Shown one piece after another: positions 1 to 10,827 of a DNA stretch of 64,000 nucleotides. Location of the stretch: the NCBI GenBank assembly GCA_023238725.1, contig CM041531.1:2015602-2079601 (forward strand), read 5' to 3'. The stretch comes from Scortum barcoo. Taxonomy: Eukaryota; Chordata; Actinopteri; Centrarchiformes; Terapontidae. A program made the translations under genes and the position numbers. Numbering within the stretch: position 1 is the first letter of the stretch; every line of letters starts with the position of its first letter. Under the pieces are notes generated by a model. The model ran no database searches. It was not told where the DNA came from and was given only the letters and a program-made list of their open reading frames with translations.

Positions 1-145
1 CTAGGTTGAGGGTAAGAGAGGCTCGGGCGAGACGGCTAAACACTTCAGTTAGAGTTAGCAAGTGCTCGGCCCATGAGTGGGAGTATACGATTAGATCGTC
101 TAAATACGCCCGGCAGTTCTTCACGCCGGCTAACACACTGTTTGT
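1..145 (-). mobile_element. Ty3/gypsy reverse transcriptase fragment
   Basis: Read on the minus strand, positions 145 to 1 encode a stretch with the RT catalytic box: YLDD lies at 95-106 and is followed by LIVYSHSWAEHL, the usual wording of fish gypsy elements. The reading frame is open to the left edge, so the element continues outside the window. Its N-terminal side ends near 145, where gypsy similarity stops. No LTR or integrase is visible, so this is a piece of a larger element or a truncated relic. Family assignment rests on the motif alone. Confidence 0.7.
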
Positions 146-264
146 ACACAGATGGATTATTTTAGTTCTCATAAACTGAAAAAAAAATGACTTGATAAGT
201 TTGTTCTAACACACCACTCACTAACCACTTTGGAAAACAGCCACAAGGGGGCAGTCAGAGCACA

Positions 265-1315
265 TAAAGTCTAAGATGAAAAGAAGCCACGAAACACAAA
301 ATGCTTCCCCGACAAAGAGAAATCAAATGAAGGAAAGAGAACTATTACTACACAAAAAAGTCATATCTAACAAATAGATTAGCATAAGAGAATAAAACTG
401 ATATTTAACAGTTATGTTTTTGCCAGATAACATTTTACAGAAGGTGAGTTATGTTTTTTAATGCCGCTATCTCGAGATTATGTGTTAATTAAGTCATAAT
501 CTTGAGAAAACAAAGCTGTTTTTCTGGTGATAACTGGATAATTGTGTTGAACTCCAAAATGAGTGTGTGGTTCATTTGAGCACAGCTGATTTCAACCTTC
601 AAGATCACTGTGATGACTGTCAGGGAGGATCCATAACTGATCAATAATTAAGGCCTAAATGTGGAGTTTGCTTTGCTGCAGTTTCTTCATTGGAGCAGAC
701 AATCTGGTTTTATAGTCTCCAAAGATGAGAGGTTGACCCATCTCTCTGCTTCAGCCAGCAGCTGCTCAAATAAAACAAAGTTTAAATGATCAGAATCAGT
801 TTTACTGATCAGGTGTGTGAACACATACGAGGGTTTTGACTCTGGTTTTCATAAAGCTCTCACTGTACATACACAGAAACAGAAACAGACAATTTAAAAC
901 AAGGACAACAGTCTGCAAGGTAAAGATAAACAGTAACATAAACTACTATGTACAGGTACAAATATATATAAAAGTACATGTATATATACTGTAAATATAT
1001 GTACATATACAGAAAAAATAAAGAAATAATAAATAATATTACAGTGGCCTTGGTGACTATTTGGACAATCATCATCCGCAGCCTCATAATCTCATCGTCC
1101 ATGAGAGCAGAGTGATGATGAGTCACTGTCTTTAGATGATTTTCTTTGAATTTACTTGGAAGTTCAACAGTCGTGAAACTAAACATCCGACGAGCTCGGC
1201 CGTCAAGAAATCTGAATATGATGATGTTCAGTTTCACTGTCTTCACATTTTATGGACCAAACTGACCCACTGATTAATCGAGAAAATAATGTGCAGATTA
1301 ATCAATAATAATAAT
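265..1315. repeat. Segmental duplication block, copy A
   Basis: About 1.05 kb here matches 12607-13668 nearly base for base, with only small indels, and a shorter part (about 640-880) matches 35045-35290. A fainter piece recurs at 17460-17660. In the better-preserved context the block lies about 1.8 kb downstream of the stop codon of a large GTPase gene. Its presence at the left edge suggests that another GTPase copy lies, or once lay, to the left. No coding function is seen. The tract around 955-1035 is a simple TA-rich, TATATA-like run. Confidence 0.85.
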
Positions 1316-2009
1316 TGTCATTACATCTCATAGTTTGACCCATGGCTCAGATATCATCATTAAACCATTCAGTCAGAGTGCACATATGACTTAAGCTTGC
1401 CTGCAGTACTATCGAATGTACGTGTATTCTCCTCATTTGTATACCAGTTTGAATGTGTTACTTTTAGTCAGGCTCCCTCTGACAATGCTCAAAAAATCTG
1501 TGGGAAGAAAATGACACAGAAATGTTTAAAAGTTTAAGAGGGATAGATTTAAATACTTGCTCTGTGCCGCCCATCCATCAGTGTGCCGTAGCTCTGACAG
1601 CACAGTGCCGTATAGTGGCGCGGAGGAAAGAGACCTCCAGTCACACCTATATGAATGGGGATGTAAACAATATAAAAAGAGATGAAAAAATATATAGACA
1701 GTAGTGGGGTAAAGTGACAAGTATTAAATATTAATGAGATGTGAGTGAAGCTCAAGAGTTCAGGAGTTCAAAAGTCTCTCTTAATAATTTCATATCTGTA
1801 AGGATGGTAAATCTGTAATTAAGTTAAAAGGATCACATGTTAAGGAGTTCGTAGGGATGGACCAAAAATTATGTACAAGAGTTGAAATGTGTCACCTGTT
1901 TTAAAAGGGATAAAACAAAGAAAAAAGAAAGGGTTGTTTATATTGTGTTTTTCACTTTACTCTGTATTGTTCAGTTGAAGCTGTGTCTCGTGATTATAAC
2001 TTTACATTT
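1316..2009. other. Intergenic, nothing recognised
   Basis: AT-rich sequence without a convincing exon, RNA gene or repeat family. Short open frames exist here on both strands but have no family likeness and no splice context. Confidence 0.5.
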
Positions 2010-2170
2010 TCAGGGGCGTAACGCAGACATTACCTCAGCACTGCTGGTCTTCCTCTTGTAGTCTGAGATGGTTTTAAGTCCAGCCCAGATGCTCCTGGAG
2101 TTGGAGTTCTGGTACTGAAACTCCACTTTGTCGCCAACATCTTGTGTCACTTTAATAAAGAGAGCAACTT
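2010..2170 (-). mobile_element. LINE fragment (region before RT)
   Basis: The minus strand encodes a peptide containing KVEFQYQNSNSRSIWAGLKTI then SDYKRK, which resembles the linker between endonuclease and reverse transcriptase in fish L2/Rex1-like LINE polyproteins (the N-S-R-x-x-W-x-G-x-x-x-I-x-x-Y-K pattern). The rest of the element is missing, so this is a short relic. The assignment is by motif only. Confidence 0.5.
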
Positions 2171-2367
2171 CCCACACAGCATTGTAAAAGCAAGATTCAG
2201 CTGAAGGCATTCACAGACATTAAACTAGCTAACGTTAGCAGGATGTGTGTGTGTGTGGAAACGCTCACCAGAGACTCTGGTTCTGTTTTTTACCTCCAGT
2301 CTTTTCCACCTCTCCTCTTTCAGCAGTCAGTATGGATGAAACGATTACATTTAAATGTAATGAAGTG

Positions 2368-3010
2368 AAGGCCAATGAGGCACTGTTTTAATTTTTCAAA
2401 ATAAATCACTGAAATGATCGATTGTTTTCTTCTGCATTTTCCCTTTTTCCCCTGCTGTACCAAAAACATATAGAATTTTTCACACTATGGTATTTTTCAT
2501 ATTTTGAGCGTCATTTTGATTTGATAACGAACAAATAGTTCAAGTTTTATTGCCATATGTACAACAATTACAGTGAAGCAGTCATTGTATAAATGTTCAC
2601 GAGTGGACCAAAAGCTAATTAGCATCTAAGACATAAAATTGTGCAGCACTAATATTATATATTAATATAATATAATATAGAGGAGACAGGTACCAACTGC
2701 TGTACCCAGGTCAGTAACAGTAAAATGTAAAAACTGTAAAGTTAACAGATTGTGTAGTAAAGTAGTAAATGTGTATACATAACAAGAACATGCTGCACAT
2801 AAAATATATATGCTGTAATGAATAGATATCTTACAAACAGGTTGTAAAATAAGACTATGATGTGTACTGGTATAAACAGGTAGTAAAGAATATAATGTGC
2901 ATCCTGAGATGAAATTGTTGTCAAATGTTGTCAGTAAACAGTTAAGTAAGCAGATGGAGGCAGTGCAGTTGAATATGCATTTACAGTGCCAGTCAGTATA
3001 GTATTAATAT
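2368..3010 (-). mobile_element. LINE 3' end within a duplicated segment
   Basis: This segment is a near-identical copy of 20285-20940. At the second site it continues directly into a recognisable LINE reverse transcriptase on the minus strand, so this copy is the 3' untranslated part of the same LINE type. The likely element end is the motif read on the minus strand as GTACATATGGCAATAAAACT at about 2535-2555. Homology between the two sites continues past that end to 2368, so the pair arose by segmental duplication and not by two independent insertions. Confidence 0.6.
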
Positions 3011-3189
3011 GGCAGTAATATAAATTGTCTGAGAGACTCCTTTTACCTTTTACACCAGGATATTTCAGAAGGCTTCAATTTTGAAATCCAATCATCAGAA
3101 TGACATGAAATTCTCTGAGTGACAGCCTTGGGTGGCCTGCTGTCAGGCCGAGGTGTAATTAGTATGTCTGTTTAATTATAAGCTGAATG

Positions 3190-3510
3190 TAGAGGGGTCA
3201 TTGTTCATCTATGACCATGCTTTTTTTATTTTATTTTACATTCACCACTGTCAAACACTTACCGATGCTGTATATACCATATACTGTATATACTACATTG
3301 TCATACCAACCTACCTCTTGTACATATTCTACCCTTTGTAACAAGCATTTTTTGCACTCCTACCATTGCACTATTATTACACTTGTAACTGTTTATTTTT
3401 TTTATCTTTGACCTGCCGTCCAGTTTTATGTATTCTATGTACGTACAGAAAAGTGCTGAAAAACTGTAGTCAAATTCCTTGTATGTGCCCACATACCCAG
3501 CCAGCTGTCT
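3190..3510 (+). mobile_element. Probable LINE 3' tail (L2/Rex1-like)
   Basis: Plus-strand T-rich, C-rich sequence ending in CCTTGTATGTGCCCACATAC, which resembles the 3' untranslated end of fish L2/Rex1-type LINEs. No coding part is preserved. Flanking bases 3011-3189 and 3511-3777 hold nothing recognisable. Confidence 0.4.
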
Positions 3511-3777
3511 TGCTTTAATGCAGAGTAAAGACATGTACCACAAAACAATGTGGGGCCTACTTTGACCGTGTTTTTCAAAATGGAGGCTGGCTTGACTGCA
3601 GTAGTTGGTTGATGAGGTGGGAGTGCTTGGCAGGTAGAGTGGAAAATCACTGTGAGCCAGTTAAAAGAAAGTACAAACTGTGACATTATACCCAACCAGA
3701 CTGATTTACTAAGAACATAGCGTGATAAGTAAATATATTTGTTTTTGTACAAACAGAAGGGGCAGAACAACATATGC

Positions 3778-3852
3778 TTTCATTTTCTATGTGCAGTATA
3801 AAAACCACAGCTAACATAAACAGCTCCAGTGTCTCCTGTCACCTGACACCAG
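3778..3852 (+). promoter_or_regulatory. Interferon-type promoter and untranslated exon 1 of GTPase copy 1
   Basis: TTTCATTTTC at 3778-3787 is a perfect ISRE/IRF core (GAAANNGAAA on the other strand). TATAAAAA follows at 3797-3804. About 25-30 bases further on, transcription would start near 3828, and a strong donor (GTAAGT) opens at 3853. The same arrangement is conserved at 18093 and 21235 while nearby sequence has diverged, which argues for function. ISRE-driven control fits a gene family known to be induced by interferon. The start site itself is inferred. Confidence 0.65.
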
Positions 3853-4398
3853 GTAAGTTTCAGTGACTCTTTATATACTGGAATAATTTCAGTATTTTGT
3901 ATTGGTCTTAATTTTCATCCGATTACTTACCTGTAGTTAGTAAAGTGTTTTTCACATCTAATCACATCTGTCTCAAATCAGTGACAGATTAAGGACACTT
4001 TCCTTTCATTCTTTTTGTTTTAATCTATTTAACTTCATATTTAAACATGTGTATTCAATAATAATAAATAAATAATAAGTGGAATTTAAATGAATTTTCC
4101 AAATGGCATCTCGATAACAAATCAAAACTGTATGGTTGGAAAAGCTAAAAGAAATTTGTGGTCGGACTATACCCAGGCAGACTGAAAAATAAGTACTAAG
4201 CTGACACATTTATCCTTCTACAAACCTTGATTTGTACAAGGATAAATGTGTGATAAATGTGTGACTATCAAATCAGTCCTTGTTTTGATAGTCAAGGATT
4301 GATTTGATTGTCTCCAACTAATGACTCTCCAAAAATGTTCTGTTAGAATAAAAGTGGTTCTGTGACACTAATGAGATGATATTTATTGTTGCTTCTAG

Positions 4399-4473
4399 GT
4401 TTTAATAAATAGGGGATTGAAGGGAAAAGTCAGACCATGTGGACACTGAACACAGAAGGACAAGAGCATGCAG
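4399..4473 (+). other. Alternative ATG exon of GTPase copy 1 (upstream version)
   Basis: A TTCTAG acceptor precedes 4399 and a GTATG donor follows 4473. The ATG at 4437 opens MWTLNTEGQEHA and ends in phase 1, so it can splice in frame to the large exon at 6313. It is a local duplicate of the exon at 4827-4901, including about 80 bases of preceding intron. Of the two it has the less conserved second residue (W where the other copies have S). It may be an alternative first coding exon or a decaying duplicate. Confidence 0.5.
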
Positions 4474-4540
4474 GTATGTTGAAAGGTATGAAGAAAAAGA
4501 TAAACGATAGGACCTTGTTGTTTTTTATTTCTAAGTTCAG

Positions 4541-4548
4541 TATAAAAA
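4541..4548 (+). promoter_or_regulatory. Second TATA box between the duplicated ATG exons
   Basis: TATAAAAA is preceded by sequence related to the 3778 promoter, but the ISRE core is not preserved. The module was evidently duplicated together with the ATG exon and now lies just upstream of the exon at 4827. It could act as a weaker, non-interferon start. A homologous but further decayed version lies near 26325. Confidence 0.35.
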
Positions 4549-4864
4549 CCATCACTGACATAGAAAGCTGAGATTGGTAAAACTGAAGTCACTCACCTAT
4601 AGACCTCACCTATAGTCAAGTGCAGTGCTTTACATTGAAATTGAAAGTAAATATATCCAATCAGTTAAAGTCCAAAAATACTTTACGTGGAGTATTTAGA
4701 CTTATCTGGCTTATCTGACTTGGTAGTCTGCAAGTAATCTGCATTGAATCTCCAACAATGCAATGTTCTGTTAAAATAAAAGTGGTTCTATTAGACTAAT
4801 GAGATGATATTTATTGCTGCTTCTAGGTTTTAATAAATAGGGGATTGAAGGGACAAGTCAGACC

Positions 4865-7800
4865 ATGTCTACACTGAACACAGAAGGACAAGAGCATGCA
4901 GGTATGTTCCCTTTTAGACCAGTTATATCAGACAACACAGGGTGCCACAGATTTTACACTATTTCACTGATCCACAGTTAGAGGTGGTAATCAACCAAGG
5001 ATAAAGAAGAGTGTAAGCTAGAAAAAACTGATGTGAAATGGTGCAAAGGTTTAAAAATATGATGCACATTTTATAAGTGAAGACTTGTCAAACCTAGAGG
5101 ATACACACAGTGCATGACAGTGAGTAACACTGAACAGAAACTTTTGTTTTCTTACATAAAAACTTTTAAATGAAAGACTCAAAACGAGAACAGAACAGAA
5201 ACCAACAGAAACCACTTTGTGATGCATGGACAGATGTTAACAAGATGTCATTATAAAAAGAGTTATTTACTTTGATGATAACATGTTGGAGGTGTTCTGG
5301 TTTTCACACGCTGCAATGACAGCCTGTTTCTTGCAGCTCTTTGTTTATATAGTTCAGTGTGTGGCTGTTTCTTCATTCAACATTCTTACCTGAATTATTT
5401 AAGACTGATCCACTGATAACAAATGACAAACACAACGTATGTCATAGTTGCGTTTTCATAAAGTGCCCATGTTATCCACCAATGACAAGCAATAGTACTA
5501 GAGTAATAAAATAGACCTAAAATTTAAATAATGTAATTAAAATATAAATTTTACAACTAAGGAAATATACAACTACAGAGATAGACAATAAAATATACAA
5601 CAGAAAGTAATGGCCTTATTATAAAGTGATGGTGCTGTTTAAGTGTTTTATGGCCTGCGGGATTAAGCTTCCTTGAACCTGGTAGTGCAGCTTGAATGCT
5701 GCAGAACTGACAGCCAGACGGCAGCAGACAGAACAGTTTATGGGGTGACTGTGTCAATATTGCAAAATTAGATGGACAGGTTAATGGCGATCAACACTGA
5801 CCCCTGCAGTAGAGGATGTGTCTATGTGGTAGCTGTGTAAAGTAGAAGTAGAAGAAGTAATCCACTAATGATGTGTGAAATTTTGTCTACTAACTGGACC
5901 AGACATTGCAACCTTCAAAATTTAGTCATTGCTAAAACACTACTTGTGCAGTAATTCAACATTTTGGGAAATGCACTGAAATAATCATTAATACCACTTT
6001 CATGTGTTCATTATGCATGGAGCTGTAGTAGGAAGGGTATCTTTGCATAAAGGCTGGTAGCAGGGGGAAACAGCTAGCCCCTAAAAAAAATTCTCTGCCT
6101 CTAAAAATCACAGATTTTTTTCATCTTTTTTCTTTAATGCATACACAGACAGAAATGTAGACACTTTGTTGTTTCAGAGGAATTTACATAGTTACTTCAC
6201 CTGGCTGGTACAAAATGTGACTTAAAGATCACACACCCACACATTCACAGTTAATCCAGCAGGAGCTACCTGTTGTTGATTTCTCTTGTGAACTTCTCTT
6301 TCTCTTTCACAGCCCTGCTCAACTTTCTCTCCAAACTTGGACTGGAGAAATATTATCCAAACAAGCTCTCTCTTCGGTCTCTCTTGGAGATCAACAAACA
6401 CAGCATACATGAAGAAGTTGTTAGATCAGTGGAGGACATACCCTGGTGTTTTCTCAGAAAACTTCTTAAAATCAATGCAGAATGCAGGAACTGTACAAGA
6501 TTACCAAATAATGAGGATGAGGAGGAAAACAATGATCTCTTTGACCCAGACTTTGACACTGCAGATGATTCAGGAGAGGATAATGAGGTTAACCCTCTCG
6601 ACCTCATAGCAGCACTCTTTCTTTGTGCTGACAGCTTCTTGCAACAGGAAATGGCCCTCAAGATGTCGATGTGCCAGTTTTCTGTCCCACTGGTGTTGCC
6701 CCATGGCAATGTAAGTCAGTGTACCTTGATGCAGTGGGCTCTGAGAGAGATTGTTAAAGAGTGGTGTCCACATACTTTGTCTGAATCAAGAGGGTTTGTT
6801 GAAGACAACATTGTCCAAGCAGACATACCAATCTATTCCTTTGTGAGGCTGAAAAACTGTAGTTCATCCAAGTCCCAGGTTTTGAATCACGTTCTCAGCC
6901 GTGGTCAACAGAATCACAACTTCTTCATACACAGAGATATGGAAGGAGGAGCACTTAAAAGAAAAATTGCCAATGGTTTGGTAGAAGTTTGCTGGTACCT
7001 TCCCTGTGGCAGAGAAAATCTCGATGTATTTCCAGAGCCAGTTGCTGTCGCCAATCTGAGAGGAGACATTTGTGAGTCACTTACACAGTTCACTTTTCTT
7101 TTTCAAGTGTCCACTGCTACCTTTGTATTCCTGGACAAAGTTGAAGAAACTGAGAAAAAGATTCTGACTTCTCTTCAAGATGTGAAATCAAAACTGTTCT
7201 TGGTTGTTAACCACAAGAAGGGAAATGATAAAGAGGACATGATGTCTGTCAAGGTAATACTGAAAGAATTAGATTTACCAAAGACCAGTGTAAAAACCAA
7301 AGACCCAGGCGTAAATTCTGCCGAACTATCACAGAAAGTTTGTGCAGTTATCAAGAAATCCCTGTCAGATGTTAAAAACAAAACATGCATTTTAAATATG
7401 CACGACAAAGCTGTTGAACTTGGTTTGTCTTTAGACGAAACCAAAGCTGACGAACAAAAGAAAGCAGTTGAGGAGATCCTGGATGGCATTGAGGTGCAAA
7501 ATATAACAGAGTACAAGAAACAACAACTTCCTTTGCAAGGAGATAACTGGAAAAGGTTATCTCAGTTAGAGAAGGAGGAGTGTAGGTTGAAAGAAGCTGG
7601 TGACTCAGCCATTGAAGACTATAAAAGTCAGCTACAGGCAGAAAAAAAGGAAATTGCTGAGAAGCAAAGAAAACAAAAACTGTCCAAAGGAATGGAGAGT
7701 TTTATTGAAACTTTATCCAAAAGTGACAAAGAAGAAAGAGATTTTCTTCTTAAGCTGATGAAATTCAAGTTTAATTCACATTCACGGGACAAACTGACTG

Positions 7801-10800
7801 TGCTGCGTAAGGAATTTAAAGAGCAATTCAAGCAGAAAAATACAGAGAACATTACAGTATTAGATCAGGCTTTGATGGATAGCTCTTTAGGACTTGAACA
7901 TTACATGAGAGAGATGGGACTGATCTATGAGTTTTCCTTGCAGTCACAACACACTGCTGATGGAATAACTCATCTCCCTAGTTTGGCTGCTGAAATGCTG
8001 TTGGATGGATATTCTTTAGAGCTCTTAGATGGAGATGCTTCCAACATCCCGGAGAGATGGGTGACAGATGTACTAATGGAGCTTCACAAGAAGGTTGGAG
8101 AGAAGAGCAGACTGTTGGTACTGACTGTGTTGGGTGTTCAAAGTACTGGAAAGTCAACACTCCTCAACACCATGTTTGGTGCACAGTTTCCTGTCAGCAG
8201 TGGCAGATGCACAAGAGGAGCTTATATGCTCTTCTGTAAAGTTGGAGAGGAAATGCAACGCCAGCAGAACTGTGACTTTGTAGTTCTCATTGACACAGAA
8301 GGTCTAAAGTCTCCTGATATGGAACAACTCATGGAAAGTTATGAGCACGACAACCAGCTGGCAACCTTTGTCATTGGCTTAAGTGATGTCACCATTATCA
8401 ACCTCTCGATGGAAAACTCAACAGAAATGAAAGATGTCCTGCAAATTTCAGCTCATGCATTCTTGAGAATGAAGCAAATTGGAAAAAAGCCAGTTTGTCA
8501 TTTTGTTCACCAGAACGTTGCTCAAGTTTCTGCCCATACCAAGACTATAACAGAAAGAAAACATCTGTTGGACCAACTCAATGAAATGACAAAAATTGCA
8601 GCCGAAATGGAAAAGCAACCTTCCATACATGCTTTCACAGATGTGAATGAACTATGACATGGAAAAAAACCACTGGAACATCCCAGGACTCTGGCACGGC
8701 ACACCACCAATGGCACCAGTGAACACAGGTTACAGTGAGGCTGTAGCACATTTCAAGAAAAGTCTTTTGGAGACAGTGAACGGAGACAGAAGTGATCAGT
8801 TTTCACTGATCCCAGACTTTCTAGAATGGATGAAAAGTCTCTGGAAAGCAGTAAAATATGAGAAATTCATCTTTAGTTTCAGAAACACTCTTGTGGCTCA
8901 TGCCTATGAAAACCTCTGCCGTGAGTTCAATAACTGGGAATGGGACTTCAGAAAAGAGATTCTCTACCTTGCAAAAAGCAGCAGAGCTGGAAATCTTAAA
9001 TGCTGACAATGAATCCACATTGGAAAGTCTGAACAAGTTTGTTGAATCTAAAATATCTGAGATGTTTGGAAAAATATCAGACCAAAAGGAAGTGATGAAC
9101 AAAAAACTCTGTGACTACTACAAAAGTAAAGACAAACATGTAAATCTGATCGAGAAACACAAAATGGACTTTATCCACAGTATCAACAGTGTGGAAAATG
9201 AAATCAAACGATCTGTGGAAACTGCACTGAAAAACACCTATGAGCTAAAAAAGGGTTCAAAACAGGCTCAGGACATACAGAGGAAGTACAGAGGTGAGAT
9301 CGAAAAGCAGGTCATGAAGCTCCTGAAGGACTGCAAAGGCTCCAAACTGACAGATGAACAGCTGACACAAGAGTTTGAACAGATGTGGACCAAAGCCACT
9401 GAAACAGTACCTGGACTGACAGAGCGAGATATACCGGCACATGTTCTGAACCAACTGAGAAACAGTTTCTCAAATCTGAACATAAATGAGACATTGCCAA
9501 ACACTGAAGAGCTGAAGGAACTTGGGAAGGATCAGTTTAAGGTTAGAGGGGAACATAAATCCTTATTGAAGAGATATATCTGTAGTAAAGATTTACAGAT
9601 CTTTGCAGATAATGTCACTGAGATTTCTACACAGTTTGTTCTTGATAAAACAAAGACAAATGAAGATTACCATGACTTTCTCACAAGGGATCTTCTGGTT
9701 ATAGTAGATAAATCCCTTCAACAGAGCTACAAGCAATACCAAAACAAACAAGCAGTTTGAGATCGACCTCAAACTTCACATTTGTGGCTTTGCCTCAAGG
9801 GAATTCCTAAAAATGCACAAAAAATTCATTTCAGACAATGATCCTCGAATTCAGCTGGAGACGTTCAAAACTCAGTACATGTCAGATTTTCTGGATTTAT
9901 ACAAAGAAAGAGATGACTGCCAACGCAAAGCAAGTGATTTTGTCAGACGTTGTATCAAACCTGATGTTGAAGAGTACATCAGCAGATCTCTGGGAATAGA
10001 AATTGTGGATGAAATTTTGACAAGTTCCCATTCAGCCGAGTTCAGTTCACGCTCCTTTTTCCAGTACAACATTCAGAAAGAGCTGCTGGAAAAGGAAGAC
10101 TTTGAGAGTTTTGTCAAGTTCATTTGTAACTACGAAATATATGTTAAGGATTGGATATTTCAGTGCATCCTGCAAGAAATATCAGAGGACAAAACTCAGA
10201 GACATCTCAATTTCAAAGGAGGCTGAAAAAACCACACTGTTTCAAATCCAAAGCACATGCTCTCCATTTAAAGACAGCCTCATCAAATCATTGACTGAAC
10301 TGGAGGAGCAGCTGAAAGAGGACTTCTCAAACTCTGAAGACATCGCTGAGACTCTGAAAAAACTTCCAATCAAACCACAGGATGAGCTTTTCAAGCGGGT
10401 GTTTGGCTGTGGACAACAATGTCCATTTTGTAAAGTTCCTTGTGAGGCTGGAGGGAACGACCACAAGATACATCATGCCAGCGTGCATCGTCCACAAGGT
10501 CTTGGTACAGCCAATTATGCAGACTCTCAGAAGCTGGCTGCAACACTCTGTACAACAGACGTTACCAGTGAATGTAGATTCAGAAACTCAGAAACAAAAA
10601 ATAAGTGTCATCCTTACAAGGATTACTCCAAATACTATCCAGACTGGCACATTCCTCCTGACCCCTCCCAAGAGGCATCTGACTATTGGAAGTATGTCCT
10701 GGTACAGTACAATGAGAGATTTGCTCAAATATTTGAGGCCAAGCCTGCTGATGTCCCAGGTGCCTGGAGGAGGATCGGAAAAGAAGAAGCACTGAAAGGC

Positions 10801-10827
10801 TTAAAAGATGCCTTCAACATAAAGTGA
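4865..10827 (+). CDS. Very large interferon-inducible GTPase, copy 1 (VLIG/URGCP type, frame broken)
   Basis: Coding exons are 4865-4901 (MSTLNTEGQEHA, phase 1) and one giant exon 6313-10827, giving about 1,500 residues, the usual size of fish GVIN/URGCP-like proteins. These are cytosolic or nuclear GTPases induced by interferon, with poorly known substrates. The N-terminal part starts ALLNFLSKLGLEKYYPNKL. The GTPase core has P-loop GVQSTGKS (8133-8156, about residue 620), DTEGL (8292-8306) and the family motif FVHQNV (8502-8519). The C-terminus has a Cys/His cluster (CPFCKVPC, then HRPQGLG) and the conserved HPYKDYSKYYPDW. Frame breaks occur near 8647, 8968, 9737 and at a deletion near 10197. 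The first three are one-base insertions relative to copy 2, and at these sites copy 2 keeps the frame. It is therefore either a recent pseudogene or an intact gene with assembly errors. Regulation is probably through the ISRE promoter at 3778. Confidence 0.75.
5985..6115. repeat. Interspersed repeat in intron 1 of copy 1
   Basis: A stretch around GCATAAAGGCTGGTAGCAGG then GGGAAACAGCTAGCC resembles the repeat at 58180-58440, which in full form carries inverted ends containing TTAGCTTAGCATAAAGACTG. It is a widespread type of fish short repeat, and only one arm is visible here. The rest of intron 1 (4902-6312) shows nothing else recognisable. Confidence 0.45.

Noticed and set aside
860..1246. 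128-codon minus-strand open frame with a Tyr/Ile-rich middle
   Set aside because: Its middle is the translation of a TATATA-rich tract, and the duplicate block at 13206 breaks it. No family likeness.
6353..6709. Minus-strand open frames within the GTPase giant exon
   Set aside because: They are shadows of the plus-strand coding sequence, which carries the conserved motifs.
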